64,000 nucleotides of DNA from Betaproteobacteria bacterium (GTDB lineage: Bacteria; Pseudomonadota; Gammaproteobacteria; Burkholderiales; CAIKXV01): NCBI GenBank assembly GCA_947458265.1, contig CANGYF010000005.1, positions 229,228 to 293,227 of the forward strand. The letters are read 5' to 3'. Positions within the stretch are counted from its first letter, which is position 1. The number at the start of each line of letters is the position of its first letter. Below, piece after piece: positions 55,428 to 64,000 of this stretch. Below the pieces are notes generated by a model that was not told the origin of the DNA, did no database searches, and saw nothing but the letters and a program-made list of their open reading frames with translations. The position numbers were made by a program, and so were the translations under genes.

Positions 55428-56741
55428 ATGATCCCCTGGCCGCGCAGCCTGCTCTGGCGCACGGTCGCGATGCTGATCCCGCTGCTGGTGCTGTCGCAGC
55501 TGGCCTGGTTCGCGCTGCTGTCGCTGTCCGAACGGGAACCGCGTGCCCGGCAGATCGCGGAACGGGTTTCGAGCGTGGTCAACCTCACGCGAGCCGCGCT
55601 GGTCGGCTCGCGTCCCGAGGGCCGCCGCGCGCTGCTGGCGGAGCTCAACGAGTCCGAAGGCATCCGCGTCTACGCGGGCGACGACACGCTCGCACCCGGC
55701 ACCCTCGGCACCGGCCCTGTGATCGGCCACGTGGTCGCCGAGTTGCGGCGCCGGCTCGGCACGGACACGATCATCTATGACGCGCGCGGCGGAGAGCGTG
55801 CGCTCTGGGTGAGCTTCCGCATCGACGACGACCTGTTCTGGCTCGAACTGCCGCCAGCGCGCGAACGCCGGCCGTTCCCGTGGACCTGGTTCGCCTGGGG
55901 CCTGCTGGTGCTGTTGCTGTCCATCCTCGGTGCCTACCTGATCGTGCGCCGGATCACCGCGCCGCTGCGCGCGGCGGTACCGGCGGCCGCCGCGATCGGG
56001 CGCGGTGACCTGCCACCACCGCTGCCCGAGTCGGGCCCGCAGGAAGTGGCTGCGCTCGGCCGTGCATTCAACGAGATGGCGCGCGACGTGCGCTCGCTCG
56101 ACCAGGACCGCAGGCTGCTGCTGGCCGGCATCTCGCACGACCTGCGCACCCCGCTCGCCCGGCTGCGGCTGGGCGTCGAGATGCTGCCGTCCGGTGGCGA
56201 CGCCGGGCTCAACGCCGGCATGGTCCAGGACATCGAGGACATGGACGCGATCATCGACCAGTTCCTGAGCTATGTGCGCGAAGGCAGCAACGAAGAGGCC
56301 GCGCTGGAATCCGACCTGGCGGCGGCCGTGCATTCCGTGGTCGAACGCTACCAGCGACGCGGCCAGCTGGTGCGCATGACGGCTGCCGTCGGCGTACTGC
56401 CGCCGGTGCGGCTGCGTCCGCTGTCGTTCCAGCGGTTGCTGTCGAACCTGGTCGACAACGCGCTGCGCCATGGCGGCGGCGATATCGATGTGCAGGCCGG
56501 GCGCGCCGGCCCGGCGACGCTGCAGGTGTGCGTGCTCGACCGTGGACCGGGCATCCCGGAGGCCGAGCGCGCCCGCATGCTGCAACCGTTCCAGCGTATC
56601 GCCAGCGCTCGTACCGATCCCGGTTCCGGGCTCGGCCTGGCGATCGTCGACCGCATCGCGCGGCTGCACGGTGGCCGGGTGCTGCTCGACGGACGCGAGG
56701 GCGGCGGACTCAAGGTCACGGTCGAGCTGCCAATAGCCTGA
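55428..56741 (+). CDS. envZ: EnvZ-like sensor histidine kinase
   Basis: 437-residue kinase. TM1 (~12-32), a periplasmic loop of ~115 residues, TM2 (~150-172), a HAMP domain with RRITAPLRA, the phospho-acceptor H-box GISHDLRTPLARLR, an N-box NLVDNALRHGGG, and G-boxes DRGPGIPE and GSGLGLAIV. It is the cognate partner of the upstream regulator. As in EnvZ, the kinase has no cytoplasmic PAS domain. The signal is unknown; osmolarity or acid is likely only by analogy. Confidence 0.9.
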   Translation: MIPWPRSLLWRTVAMLIPLLVLSQLAWFALLSLSEREPRARQIAERVSSVVNLTRAALVGSRPEGRRALLAELNESEGIRVYAGDDTLAPGTLGTGPVIGHVVAELRRRLGTDTIIYDARGGERALWVSFRIDDDLFWLELPPARERRPFPWTWFAWGLLVLLLSILGAYLIVRRITAPLRAAVPAAAAIGRGDLPPPLPESGPQEVAALGRAFNEMARDVRSLDQDRRLLLAGISHDLRTPLARLRLGVEMLPSGGDAGLNAGMVQDIEDMDAIIDQFLSYVREGSNEEAALESDLAAAVHSVVERYQRRGQLVRMTAAVGVLPPVRLRPLSFQRLLSNLVDNALRHGGGDIDVQAGRAGPATLQVCVLDRGPGIPEAERARMLQPFQRIASARTDPGSGLGLAIVDRIARLHGGRVLLDGREGGGLKVTVELPIA

Positions 56742-56887
56742 GTAGCCTGAATAGCCCGATCAGCGACGGTGCGCGGCTGTACCGTGGCGACCGTCAGGGC
56801 CTGCACGCGACTTGCGAAACCATTTGCGATCCGGGCTCGCCGGTGTCCATAATGATTCTGCAGCAGTCGACCAACGGAGGTAGCGCG

Positions 56888-57328
56888 ATGAGTGTGACCT
56901 GGGTCCTGGTGGCGAATGCAAGTGCAGCATGCCTGTACATCAATGAAGGGCCGAAGAAGGGCCTGCGCAAGCTCCGCGAGTTCGCCCACGCCCGAAGCCG
57001 GGCCAGGCGCGCCGAGCTGATCGCCGATCCGGTGGCTGGCGGACGGATCGCCGCTTCCCGCCGCCCCGCCTACCCGCCGGCGACGGACGCCAAGTCGGCC
57101 GAGGCAGACCGCTTCGCGAGCGAGCTGAAGGATGCGCTCGAAACCGGGCGTCAGCAACACGATTACCAGCGCCTGATCGTCTGTGCGGCACCGCAGTTCA
57201 TGGGCCGGCTGCGCCGCCATTTCAGCGCACCGCTGCAGCGCATGCTGACCGACTGCTTCGAGAAGGATTACACCAAGGCAGACCCGCGCAGCCTCACGCG
57301 CAAGCTGGAGGGGTGCATCTACCTTTAG
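56888..57328 (+). CDS. Host attachment-like protein (baeRF/eRF1-like fold family)
   Basis: 146-residue protein that matches the bacterial 'host attachment' family: WVLVANASAACLYI at the N-terminus, a central region rich in Arg and Asp/Lys, and LIVCAAPQFMGRLRRHFSAPLQRML near the C-terminus. GGAGG lies eight bases before the ATG. The family is related to bacterial release-factor-like folds; the historical name comes from plant-associated bacteria and its cellular role is unclear. The 146 bp before it hold no gene. Confidence 0.82.
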   Translation: MSVTWVLVANASAACLYINEGPKKGLRKLREFAHARSRARRAELIADPVAGGRIAASRRPAYPPATDAKSAEADRFASELKDALETGRQQHDYQRLIVCAAPQFMGRLRRHFSAPLQRMLTDCFEKDYTKADPRSLTRKLEGCIYL

Positions 57329-57345
57329 CATCACTGCTGTGCGGA

Positions 57346-57371
57346 GCACCCGCAGCGGGGCAGGCGGGTGC
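57346..57371. terminator. Hairpin between convergent genes
   Basis: GCACCCGC (57346-57353) and GCGGGTGC (57364-57371) form a perfect 8-bp stem with a 10-nt loop, 17 bp past the stop of the host-attachment-like gene and before the end of the convergent hydrolase. No T-run follows, so termination is plausible but unproven. Confidence 0.45.
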
Positions 57372-57416
57372 GCAGGCTGCATGCGCCCGGGATCGAGGTG
57401 TCCAGCCTGGAGTCTG

Positions 57417-58265
57417 TCACCTGATCGACTTCAGCCACCCGGTCACCGCCATCACCACCTCCCCGTCGATGCCAGCGAACCCGTGGTGGCCCCAGGCTTC
57501 GCAAGGGGCGCCCTTGCTGTACCCGCCGCGCAGCATCCGCACCTCGACGGTCGAGGCATGCGTGAGCAGCCTCGCGAACGGCTCGACATCGGCTGCAGGG
57601 GTATAGGAACACTCATCGCGCTCGTGGTGCACGAGCAGCGTCGGCACGGTCACCCGCTCGAGGGCGCCGACCGACCGCTGCACGTTCGGCTGCCGGGACG
57701 TACGTTCCATCAGCATGCCAGCCGTGACCACGATCGCGTCGGGGCGCGCATCGCCGGACAGACGTACCGCCGCATTGGCCACCGACAGGGCTGCGCGGCT
57801 GGTCCCCACCAGATACACCGGCGGCGCCACCTTGCGCAGGTACTGCACCAGCGCGCCGATGTCGGTGGCATGTGCCTCGCTCCAGCGGTACCCGGCGACC
57901 GCACTGCCTGGAAGCTTGTGGTCGGAGGCGATGTCCATCGCCGCCGTGACGTAGCCCGCACGCGCGTACAGGCTGCGCGTGCGAACGAGCTGGTTCCCGG
58001 CTCCCCACCCGATGCGCCCGTCCTCGGCGAGGTCGAGGTTGCCATGGCCGCCCGCCAGCAGGATGACGCTGCCCGCAGCCTTTGCCGGAGCTTCCAGCAG
58101 GAAACGCATCGTCACGCCGGGCCGAGGCTCGATGGTGATCGCCGTCTCCTGCGCGCAGACCGGCCCGACCAGCGCAACGGCGAACGCGATCGACCAAAGA
58201 CCGGTCGCCATCGAAAGGCGGCCGGAAATCCGCAGCGATCGCGTCACACGCTGAGGGAACGACAT
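57417..58265 (-). CDS. Secreted alpha/beta hydrolase-like protein
   Basis: 282 residues with a signal peptide ending near GPVCAQ (~residue 39). The hydrolase fold is suggested by VILLAGGHGNLDL (oxyanion region), VYLVGTSRAALSVANA (nucleophile elbow GTSRA in place of GxSxG), LVHHERDEC (acid Asp) and EAWGHHGFAGID (His). The lack of the second elbow Gly is unusual. Two starts are possible: GTG 58274 and ATG 58265; the latter is used. It is 56 bp upstream of, and convergent with nothing on, the TonB receptor strand, so it may share that transcript. Confidence 0.78.
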   Translation of the reverse strand: MSFPQRVTRSLRISGRLSMATGLWSIAFAVALVGPVCAQETAITIEPRPGVTMRFLLEAPAKAAGSVILLAGGHGNLDLAEDGRIGWGAGNQLVRTRSLYARAGYVTAAMDIASDHKLPGSAVAGYRWSEAHATDIGALVQYLRKVAPPVYLVGTSRAALSVANAAVRLSGDARPDAIVVTAGMLMERTSRQPNVQRSVGALERVTVPTLLVHHERDECSYTPAADVEPFARLLTHASTVEVRMLRGGYSKGAPCEAWGHHGFAGIDGEVVMAVTGWLKSIR

Positions 58266-58329
58266 CGGATGCACATCCCCGCCAGCATCCTGCCCGCAGG
58301 GGACAGATACCGTCGGCTCACGCGCCCGC

Positions 58330-60504
58330 TCATCGACTCAACTCCAGCGTCACCCCGATGGTCGTCGTACGGCCCGGTGACGGTTCGTAGAAGCGTCCGT
58401 TCGAATCGGCCACGATCACCGAGCCGATGTAGCGCCGGTCGCTGAGGTTGTCCACGCGCACGAACTGGGTAAATCGCCAGCCCTTGCCCCGCTGCTGGAA
58501 GCCGCCGCGCAGGTTGCCGATGGTGTAGGCCGCGGCTGCCTCGCTGTTCTGGTCGTTGACGAACACCTTGCCGCTCTGGCGAACCTCGAGCCCGGCGTGG
58601 AAGCCGCTGCCGGCGTCGCGCCAGACCAGTTCCGCATACGCGAGCCTCGGGGCAACGCCGGGCAGCCGGCTGCCGGCGGCCACCGTGGTGGGCGGCGTGC
58701 CCGAGGTGAACGGCTGCTGGAAGCGCGCATCGAGCGCAGTCCAGGCCACCGCTGTCTCGAAGCCGCCGGCAAAGCGCTGCCGCCAGGCAAGTTCCAGACC
58801 TTCGCGCCGGGTCTCGGACGCATTGCGGAAATCGGTGCGCCCGCCCGATGCGCTGTTGACCACGATCTCGTCCTTCACGTCGACCTGGAACAGCGCGATG
58901 TTCAGGTGGCCATCGTTACCGGTCAGCGCCTTCACGCCGACCTCCCGGTGCAGGCTGTTGGAAGGCCTGAGCGCGAAGTTCAGGCCGGTGGCCCCGCCCG
59001 GCCGGTAGGCCAGTTCGGCGAAGGTCGGCGTCTCGAAGCCGCGCCCGACGTTGGCATAGGCATTGACCAGCGGCGTCATCTTCCACAGCAGCCCGGCCGC
59101 CGGCGTGGTGCGCGAGAACGACAGCCCGCCGCTGTCATCCGGGTTCCCGGGTGCGATGAAATAGTCGCGCGACTCGAAGCGTACCCGGCTGTGGCGCAGG
59201 CCGGCCAGCACGCCCAGCCGCGGCAGCACCTGCCAGTCGGCCTGCGCATAAACGTCGGTGTTGGTCACCGTATCGTCCTGGTCGCGCTTGAGCGCGCCGG
59301 CGACGCCGTTGTTGTTGATGAAACCGCGCCGGTTCTCGCGCATCCGGTCGTGGTCGACGCCGACGCTGGCACTGAACGCACGCCCGACGACCGTCGTGTT
59401 GCGCGTCCAGCGCAGGCCCATGCCTGCGAAGCCGCGGTCGAGGTCGACCACGCCGCCGGCACTGGTCGGGGCCGCCTGCGCCGCCAGCGGCGTCGCAAGG
59501 TACTGGGTGACCTGGCGATCCCCGGCGTAGAGGCGCGTGTGCAGTGTGTCGCCCCCGGACAGTGGCAGGTCCCAGGTGAGCCCACCCTGGGCCTGCGAAA
59601 TGCTCTTGCGCGTGCCGAACTGGTAGGCCGCCGCTACCGCCTGGCGCGGGTTGAGCGCCGCCTGCGCGGCCGTGAGGCCGAGCGGATCGCGCGTCTCGGG
59701 CTGGTCGAGCGTGTTGGCCACCAGCGTCAGCACGCCGGTATCGCCGAGATCGAACTTCACCTTGGCGTTCGCCTGGTCACGCCGGGTCCAGCTGTTGGCG
59801 CGATAGCCATCGGTCTCGAAGCGGGAGACGTCGACGATGCCGTTCAGCGCCCCCTGCTGCCCGCCCGCCTGGAAGCCGACGCGCGAGGTGCCGTAGGACG
59901 CCCCCAGCAGGCTGCCGGAGAGGGTGGGACGTTCCGGCCCGTCGGCGGTGAATATCTGCACCACGCCACCGGCTGCGTTGCCGTACAGGCTCGAGAACGG
60001 CCCGCGCATCACCTCGATGCGCTGCGCGGAGGACAGGTTGAACGAGGCGGCCTGCCCCTGGCCATCGGGCATCGTCGCAGGGATGCCATCGGCGATCAGG
60101 CGGATGCCGCGTACGCCGAAGGACGCGCGGGCACCGAAGCCGCGCGAGGAAATCTGCAGGTCCTGGGCGTAGTTCTGGCGGTTCTGTGCGGCGATGCCGG
60201 GCACCCTGCCCAGCACCTCGGACAGGTTCACCTGCGGATTGGCCTCGCGGATCGTGCGCTGGTCGACGCTGTCGATCGACACCGGAAGGTCCATCGGGTC
60301 GCGCTCGGTGCGCGTCGCGCTGACCGTGACCTCGGGCAGCACCACCGGCGCAGCGGGTCCGGATGGGACCGGCGCAGCGGCGCCGGAGGGGACCGGCGCA
60401 GCGGTGCCGGAGGGGGCCGACGCCGCCCCACCCGTCGCCTGCGCACGAACCTCGCCGCCCGCCGCGAGCGCAGCGGACATCATCATCAACGGCAGCACGC
60501 GCAT
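58330..60504 (-). CDS. TonB-dependent outer-membrane receptor
   Basis: 724 residues: a signal peptide (LPLMMMSAALAAGGEVRA, cleaved near residue 22), an Ala/Pro/Ser repeat linker, a TonB box (EVTVSATRTERD), a plug domain (VLGRVPGIAAQNRQNYAQDLQISSRGFGARASFG), and a 22-strand barrel ending in the aromatic-rich end GRTTTIGVTLELSR. Its RGFGARASFGVRGIRL plug matches the FecA/PupB-like group of siderophore or iron-citrate receptors, but the ligand is not certain. No FecIR regulators adjoin it; the hydrolase gene follows on the same strand. Confidence 0.93.
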   Translation of the reverse strand: MRVLPLMMMSAALAAGGEVRAQATGGAASAPSGTAAPVPSGAAAPVPSGPAAPVVLPEVTVSATRTERDPMDLPVSIDSVDQRTIREANPQVNLSEVLGRVPGIAAQNRQNYAQDLQISSRGFGARASFGVRGIRLIADGIPATMPDGQGQAASFNLSSAQRIEVMRGPFSSLYGNAAGGVVQIFTADGPERPTLSGSLLGASYGTSRVGFQAGGQQGALNGIVDVSRFETDGYRANSWTRRDQANAKVKFDLGDTGVLTLVANTLDQPETRDPLGLTAAQAALNPRQAVAAAYQFGTRKSISQAQGGLTWDLPLSGGDTLHTRLYAGDRQVTQYLATPLAAQAAPTSAGGVVDLDRGFAGMGLRWTRNTTVVGRAFSASVGVDHDRMRENRRGFINNNGVAGALKRDQDDTVTNTDVYAQADWQVLPRLGVLAGLRHSRVRFESRDYFIAPGNPDDSGGLSFSRTTPAAGLLWKMTPLVNAYANVGRGFETPTFAELAYRPGGATGLNFALRPSNSLHREVGVKALTGNDGHLNIALFQVDVKDEIVVNSASGGRTDFRNASETRREGLELAWRQRFAGGFETAVAWTALDARFQQPFTSGTPPTTVAAGSRLPGVAPRLAYAELVWRDAGSGFHAGLEVRQSGKVFVNDQNSEAAAAYTIGNLRGGFQQRGKGWRFTQFVRVDNLSDRRYIGSVIVADSNGRFYEPSPGRTTTIGVTLELSR
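60347..60418. repeat. Three 24-bp tandem repeats in the TonB receptor linker
   Basis: Three units at 60347-60370, 60371-60394 and 60395-60418 share GGCGCAGCGG..CCGGA.GGGACC and encode repeats of an eight-residue PSGxAAPV linker just after the signal peptide. In-frame copy-number change would only alter linker length. Confidence 0.75.
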
Positions 60505-60597
60505 TGCCCCTCCCCGGTCTTTCGCGCCAGTGTCCCCGGGTCGGGCGCGCCCGCCGCAGGATCTCTTACGATTGTGCCAGCGCCCGGGCGTGCCGCG

Positions 60598-61122
60598 CTA
60601 GGCGCGCACGATCGCGGCCACCGCCTGCGCGGCGATGCCTTCACCACGGCCGGTGAAACCGAGCCGCTCGGTGGTGGTCGCCTTCACGTTGACCGCGCCC
60701 GGATCGGCTTCCAGATCGACGTCCAGGTCGGCGGCGATGTTCGCGACCATGGTGGCCACGTGCGGCGCCATGCGTGGTGCCTGCGCAATGATCGTTGCAT
60801 CGACATTGCCCACCCGCCAGCCGAGCCCGGCCAGCAGCGAGTGCACATGGCGCAGCAGGCTTCGGCTGTCGGCACCCTTCCAGCGCGGATCGGTATCCGG
60901 GAAGTGGCGACCGATATCGCCCAGCCCGGCCGCCCCGAGCAATGCGTCGCAGATGGCATGCAGCAGGACGTCGGCGTCGGAATGGCCGTCCAGCCCGCGC
61001 TCGTACGGAATGTCGACGCCGCCGACCACCAGCCGCCGGCCGGCGGCGAATGCATGCACGTCGAAACCGCTGCCGATGCGCATCGGCACGGCGGGGATCG
61101 CTGCCTTCGGTTCGTTGCTCAT
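60598..61122 (-). CDS. ispF: 2-C-methyl-D-erythritol 2,4-cyclodiphosphate synthase
   Basis: 174-residue enzyme of the MEP isoprenoid pathway. Metal ligands are in GFDVHAF and the [19 protein letters not shown] signature; the [10 protein letters not shown] and [21 protein letters not shown] segments complete the site. The start at 61122 overlaps the ispD stop (ATGA) and adds 13 residues before [10 protein letters not shown]; the shorter start at 61083 is also possible. Order ispD-ispF on one strand is standard. Confidence 0.96.
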   Translation of the reverse strand: MSNEPKAAIPAVPMRIGSGFDVHAFAAGRRLVVGGVDIPYERGLDGHSDADVLLHAICDALLGAAGLGDIGRHFPDTDPRWKGADSRSLLRHVHSLLAGLGWRVGNVDATIIAQAPRMAPHVATMVANIAADLDVDLEADPGAVNVKATTTERLGFTGRGEGIAAQAVAAIVRA

Positions 61123-61862
61123 TGGGTGTCCATGAGATGTCGCAGGAAGCCCTCGGCCAGCGCGATATCGGCCGGCCAGGTGACCTTCAGGTTGCGTGGG
61201 TCGCCGCGCACCAGTCGCGGACTTGCACCGCCAGCCTCGATCGCCTGCGCCTCGTCGGTGGCGGGCGCCCCGCCCGGCCGGGCCGCCGCCTCGACCGCGG
61301 CATCGAGCGCCGCGAGCAGCGGCGCGCAGCGGAACATCTGCGGCGTCTGTGCCGCCCACAGTCCTTCGCGCGATGGCGTGTCGACCACACGCCCGTCCGC
61401 GCCACCGCGCTTGAGCGTGTCGGCCACCGGCATCGCCAGCAGGCCGCCGACCGGGTCATCGAGCAGGGTATCGATCAGCCGCGCCAGTGCGGAGGGTGGC
61501 AGGCAGGGCCGCGCAGCGTCGTGCACCAGCACCCAGTCGTCGGCCGCGACGGAACCGGCGAGCGCGCGCAGGCCGTTGCGCACGCTCGCGGCGCGCGTAT
61601 CGCCGCCGCACCGGACCACCCGCACGCGTGCGCCATGCACCTGCAGCCGCAGCGCACAGCCGGCAGCCTCGTAATCGGCGTCATCGGGTGCCAGCACCAC
61701 CGACACGCTCGACAGCCTCGGCTCGACCAGCAACGCCTCCACTGTATGCACCAGCATCGGCACGCCGGCGAGCGGCAGGTACTGCTTCGGCAGGCCCGAG
61801 GCCATCCGCGCACCGCGTCCGGCGGCCGGGACCAGCGCGTGCAGGCTTCGGGGATTCGTCAA
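61119..61862 (-). CDS. ispD: 2-C-methyl-D-erythritol 4-phosphate cytidylyltransferase
   Basis: 247-residue CTP transferase of the MEP pathway. The signature loop [20 protein letters not shown] (residues ~10-29) binds [15 protein letters not shown] and [11 protein letters not shown] are further motifs. No ATG or GTG fits; the TTG at 61862 gives the normal N-terminus. It lies 31 bases downstream of a TATAAT on this strand (61893-61898), so any longer extension would begin upstream of the promoter. A Shine-Dalgarno is weak. Confidence 0.93.
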   Translation of the reverse strand: MTNPRSLHALVPAAGRGARMASGLPKQYLPLAGVPMLVHTVEALLVEPRLSSVSVVLAPDDADYEAAGCALRLQVHGARVRVVRCGGDTRAASVRNGLRALAGSVAADDWVLVHDAARPCLPPSALARLIDTLLDDPVGGLLAMPVADTLKRGGADGRVVDTPSREGLWAAQTPQMFRCAPLLAALDAAVEAAARPGGAPATDEAQAIEAGGASPRLVRGDPRNLKVTWPADIALAEGFLRHLMDTQ

Positions 61863-61892
61863 GGCAGGTCGGAATGCGTTGGAGGCCCGGCA

Positions 61893-61898
61893 ATTATA
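61893..61898 (-). promoter_or_regulatory. -10 element of the ispDF promoter
   Basis: TATAAT on the minus strand (ATTATA on the plus) is a perfect consensus -10 in GC-rich DNA and predicts a transcription start ~24 bases before the TTG start of ispD. No -35 consensus is visible (ATCCCC at the 17-bp distance). Confidence 0.6.
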
Positions 61899-61928
61899 CG
61901 GCCCACCGGCCCGCCGGGGATGCGCCGC

Positions 61929-61934
61929 TATAAT
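61929..61934 (+). promoter_or_regulatory. -10 element of the mfd promoter
   Basis: TATAAT on the plus strand, 30 bases before the mfd TTG start. It forms a divergent promoter with the ispD -10 30 bp away. The -35 region (CCGGCC) is non-consensus. Confidence 0.6.
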
Positions 61935-61964
61935 CGCGCTCCTTCGAAGCAGCGCCACCGATCC

Positions 61965-64000
61965 TTGCCAGTTTTTCCCACTGCCCCCCGTCCGAGCCCC
62001 GGCCGGCCGCTGCGTGTCGCGCCGCTGGCCTCGTCCGCGGACGCGCTCGCGATCGCACGCTGGGCAGGCACGCTCGGCCCGGTCGCGGTGTTCACCGCGG
62101 ATGCGCCCGACAGCCAGCGGCTGCTGGAGGAGATCGCCTGGTTCGATCCGGCGCTGCGCGTGCACCAGCTGCCCGACTGGGAGACGCTGCCCTACGACGC
62201 ATTCTCTCCGCACCAGGACCTGATCTCGGAACGGCTGGAGACCCTCTGGCAGATCAGCCAGGGCGCCTTCGACGTGGTCACGATGCCGCTGACCACAGCG
62301 CTCTACAGACTGGCACCGCCCGAGTTCCTCGCCGGCTACACGTTCTTCTTCAAGCGCGGCGAGGCACTGGACATCGACCGCTTCCGCATGCGGCTGGCCT
62401 TCGCCGGCTACGCGCACGTGTCGCAGGTGGTGTCGCCCGGCGAGTTCAGCTTCCGCGGTGGCGTGATCGACCTGTTCCCGATGGGCAGCACCCTGCCCTA
62501 CCGGCTCGACCTGTTCGACGACACCATCGAGACCATCCGCACCTTCGATGTCGACTCGCAGCGCAGCATCTATCCAGTGCAGGAAGTACGGCTGCTGCCG
62601 GCGCGCGAATTCCCGCTCGACGATGCCGCGATCACGCGATTCCGGCAGAACTTCCGCGCCTCGATCGATGGCGATCCGTCGCGGCGCCGGCTGTACAAGG
62701 ACGTGAGCAACCGGGTCGCACCCGCCGGCATCGAGTACTACCTGCCGCTGTTCTTCGACCACACCGCGACCGTCTTCGACTACCTGGGTGCCAGTGCCAC
62801 GCTGGTGGTCCATGGCGATGCGCAGGCCGCGGCAACCCGGTTCTGGACGGACACCCGCTCGCGCCATGAGCTGCTGAGGGGCGACCCCGACCGGCCGCTG
62901 CTGCCGCCGGAGCAGTTGTTCCTGCAGGCCGAGCAGTTCTTCCTCGCCACCCGCGACCATTCGCGCATCGACCTGCGCACCACTTCCGCCGCCGGCGACG
63001 TGCGCAGCGACGGGGCGGACACGCTCGCCGCCGGCGCGAGTGCACCGCTGCCGGTGCTGGCGATCGACCGCAAGGCCGACCGGCCGCTGGACCGCCTGCT
63101 GGCGTTCTGCATGTCGTTCGCGCAGGACGGCGGACGGGTCATGCTGGTCGCCGAAAGCCTGGGCCGGCGCGAGACGCTGCTGCAACTGCTCGCCGAGCAC
63201 GAGAGCGTGCCACCGGTGGTGGACGGGCTGGCAGCCTTCGTGGCGCACGATGCGCCGCTGGTGCTGGGGGTCGGTCCGCTGGCGAGCGGCTTCATCCTGC
63301 CAGCAGCGAAACTCGCCTTCGTCACCGAGGCCGAGATCTATGCGCTGACCGCGCGCAACCGATCCACGCGTGCCGGGCGCCGCGTCTCCACCGAGAACAT
63401 GCTGCGCGACCTGTCCGAGGTGAAGGTCGGCGACCCGGTGGTGCACGAACAGCATGGCATCGGCCGCTATGCCGGCCTGGTGTCGCTCGACCAGGGCGAA
63501 GGCGTCACCGAGTTCCTGCAGCTCGACTACGCCGCGGGCGACAAGCTCTACGTGCCCGTCGCGCAGCTGCACCTGATCAGCCGCTACACCGGCGGGTCGC
63601 CGGAAAGCGCCGGCCTGCACCGGCTGGGCAGCGGCCAGTGGGAGAAAGCCAAGCGCCGCGCGGCGAAGAAGGCGCGCGACACCGCCGCCGAACTGCTCAA
63701 CCTCTATGCCCAGCGGGCGGCGCGCAAGGGACATGCCTTCAAGCTGAAGGAGCATGACTACCAGGTGTTCGCCGATGGCTTCCCGTTCGAGGAGACGCCG
63801 GACCAGCTGGCGGCGATCGAGGCGGTGGTCGCCGACCTGTCGCGCGGCAAACCGATGGACCGGCTGGTCTGCGGCGACGTCGGCTTCGGCAAGACCGAGG
63901 TCGCGCTGCGCGCCGCCTTCGTCGCGGTCAACGAGGGCAAGCAGGTGGCCGTGCTGGTGCCCACGACGCTGCTTGCCGAACAGCACCACCAGACCTTCTC
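61965..64000 (+). CDS. mfd: Transcription-repair coupling factor Mfd, N-terminal part (3' truncated by window edge)
   Basis: About 678 residues of a ~1150-residue protein that removes RNA polymerase stalled at DNA lesions and recruits UvrA. The UvrB-like N-terminal modules (WETLPYDAFSPHQDLISERLETLW, YTFFFKRGEALDIDRFR, GEFSFRGGVIDLFP) are followed by the RNAP-interacting Tudor-like domain (VGDPVVHEQHGIGRYAGLV) and the start of the RecG-like translocase with Walker A GDVGFGKTEVA at the window's end. The TTG at 61965 is the only start near the promoter and gives a plausible N-terminus; no Shine-Dalgarno is obvious. Confidence 0.95.
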   Translation, partial: MPVFPTAPRPSPGRPLRVAPLASSADALAIARWAGTLGPVAVFTADAPDSQRLLEEIAWFDPALRVHQLPDWETLPYDAFSPHQDLISERLETLWQISQGAFDVVTMPLTTALYRLAPPEFLAGYTFFFKRGEALDIDRFRMRLAFAGYAHVSQVVSPGEFSFRGGVIDLFPMGSTLPYRLDLFDDTIETIRTFDVDSQRSIYPVQEVRLLPAREFPLDDAAITRFRQNFRASIDGDPSRRRLYKDVSNRVAPAGIEYYLPLFFDHTATVFDYLGASATLVVHGDAQAAATRFWTDTRSRHELLRGDPDRPLLPPEQLFLQAEQFFLATRDHSRIDLRTTSAAGDVRSDGADTLAAGASAPLPVLAIDRKADRPLDRLLAFCMSFAQDGGRVMLVAESLGRRETLLQLLAEHESVPPVVDGLAAFVAHDAPLVLGVGPLASGFILPAAKLAFVTEAEIYALTARNRSTRAGRRVSTENMLRDLSEVKVGDPVVHEQHGIGRYAGLVSLDQGEGVTEFLQLDYAAGDKLYVPVAQLHLISRYTGGSPESAGLHRLGSGQWEKAKRRAAKKARDTAAELLNLYAQRAARKGHAFKLKEHDYQVFADGFPFEETPDQLAAIEAVVADLSRGKPMDRLVCGDVGFGKTEVALRAAFVAVNEGKQVAVLVPTTLLAEQHHQTF

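Noticed and set aside
58597..61674. 1025-codon open frame on the plus strand
   Set aside because: Antisense to the TonB receptor and ispDF; no recognisable motifs.
61119..63989. 956-codon open frame on the minus strand across mfd
   Set aside because: Only its first part (61119-61862) matches a known protein (IspD); the rest is antisense to the clearly conserved mfd and lies upstream of the ispD promoter.

Overview
The window is a very GC-rich, densely packed chromosomal stretch from what is most likely a betaproteobacterium of the Burkholderiales type. The pointers are three periplasmic Bug/TctC-type solute receptors, the purB, queA-tgt-yajC-secD-secF and tsaB-rimI-udg blocks in familiar proteobacterial arrangement, a YfhM/PbpC pair, and strong G/C preference at third codon positions. 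I see no insertion sequence, phage, plasmid function, rRNA or CRISPR array. Both window ends cut a gene: hydantoinase B at the left and mfd at the right.

Layout. 1-4.9 kb is a catabolic island: a hyuB C-terminus, a BKACE-type beta-keto acid cleavage enzyme, a Bug receptor and a two-subunit aconitase/LeuCD-like dehydratase. 5-13 kb is housekeeping: purB, then on the other strand queA-tgt-yajC-secD-secF-dedA, and tRNA-Leu(CAA). 13.1-18.4 kb holds a cyclic-nucleotide-binding protein with no normal start codon, an AI-2E-type permease, a TauD-family dioxygenase, and a small ORF coupled to a GGDEF-EAL-PAS protein. 18.4-20.1 kb is a cobalt-type nitrile hydratase operon (alpha, beta, accessory protein), followed by an unrecognised protein built from two similar halves. 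21.4-32 kb is accessory: two Bug receptors, a pirin, a YdgA-like protein, an M16 peptidase, an ornithine-cyclodeaminase-like enzyme, a peroxiredoxin with an in-frame TGA at its catalytic position, two tandem alpha/beta hydrolases and a lipoprotein.

32-47 kb, mostly on the minus strand, carries a DSD1-type PLP enzyme, an AmpE/CobD-like membrane protein, a CbbO-like VWA protein, a small DedA-family protein and a CbbQ-like AAA+ ATPase, then pbpC and a 2053-residue alpha-2-macroglobulin. 47-64 kb holds a DUF3422 protein, a glycosyltransferase, the lemA/TPM-domain cluster, udg-rimI-tsaB, a divergently arranged OmpR/EnvZ-type two-component system with an inverted TTGTTACA pair in its promoter region, a host-attachment-like protein, a hydrolase, a TonB-dependent receptor, ispDF and the start of mfd.

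The most striking observation is the peroxiredoxin at 28842-29303. TGA stands exactly at the peroxidatic position of the PxxxTxxC motif, coding continues in frame to a normal C-terminus, and a hairpin with a G/U-containing loop lies at the distance expected of a bacterial SECIS element. It is a strong candidate selenoprotein. Other points for follow-up are the CbbQ/CbbO pair without Rubisco, the two-repeat protein beside nitrile hydratase, two coupled or overlapping small ORFs, and the non-canonical start of the cyclic-nucleotide-binding protein.
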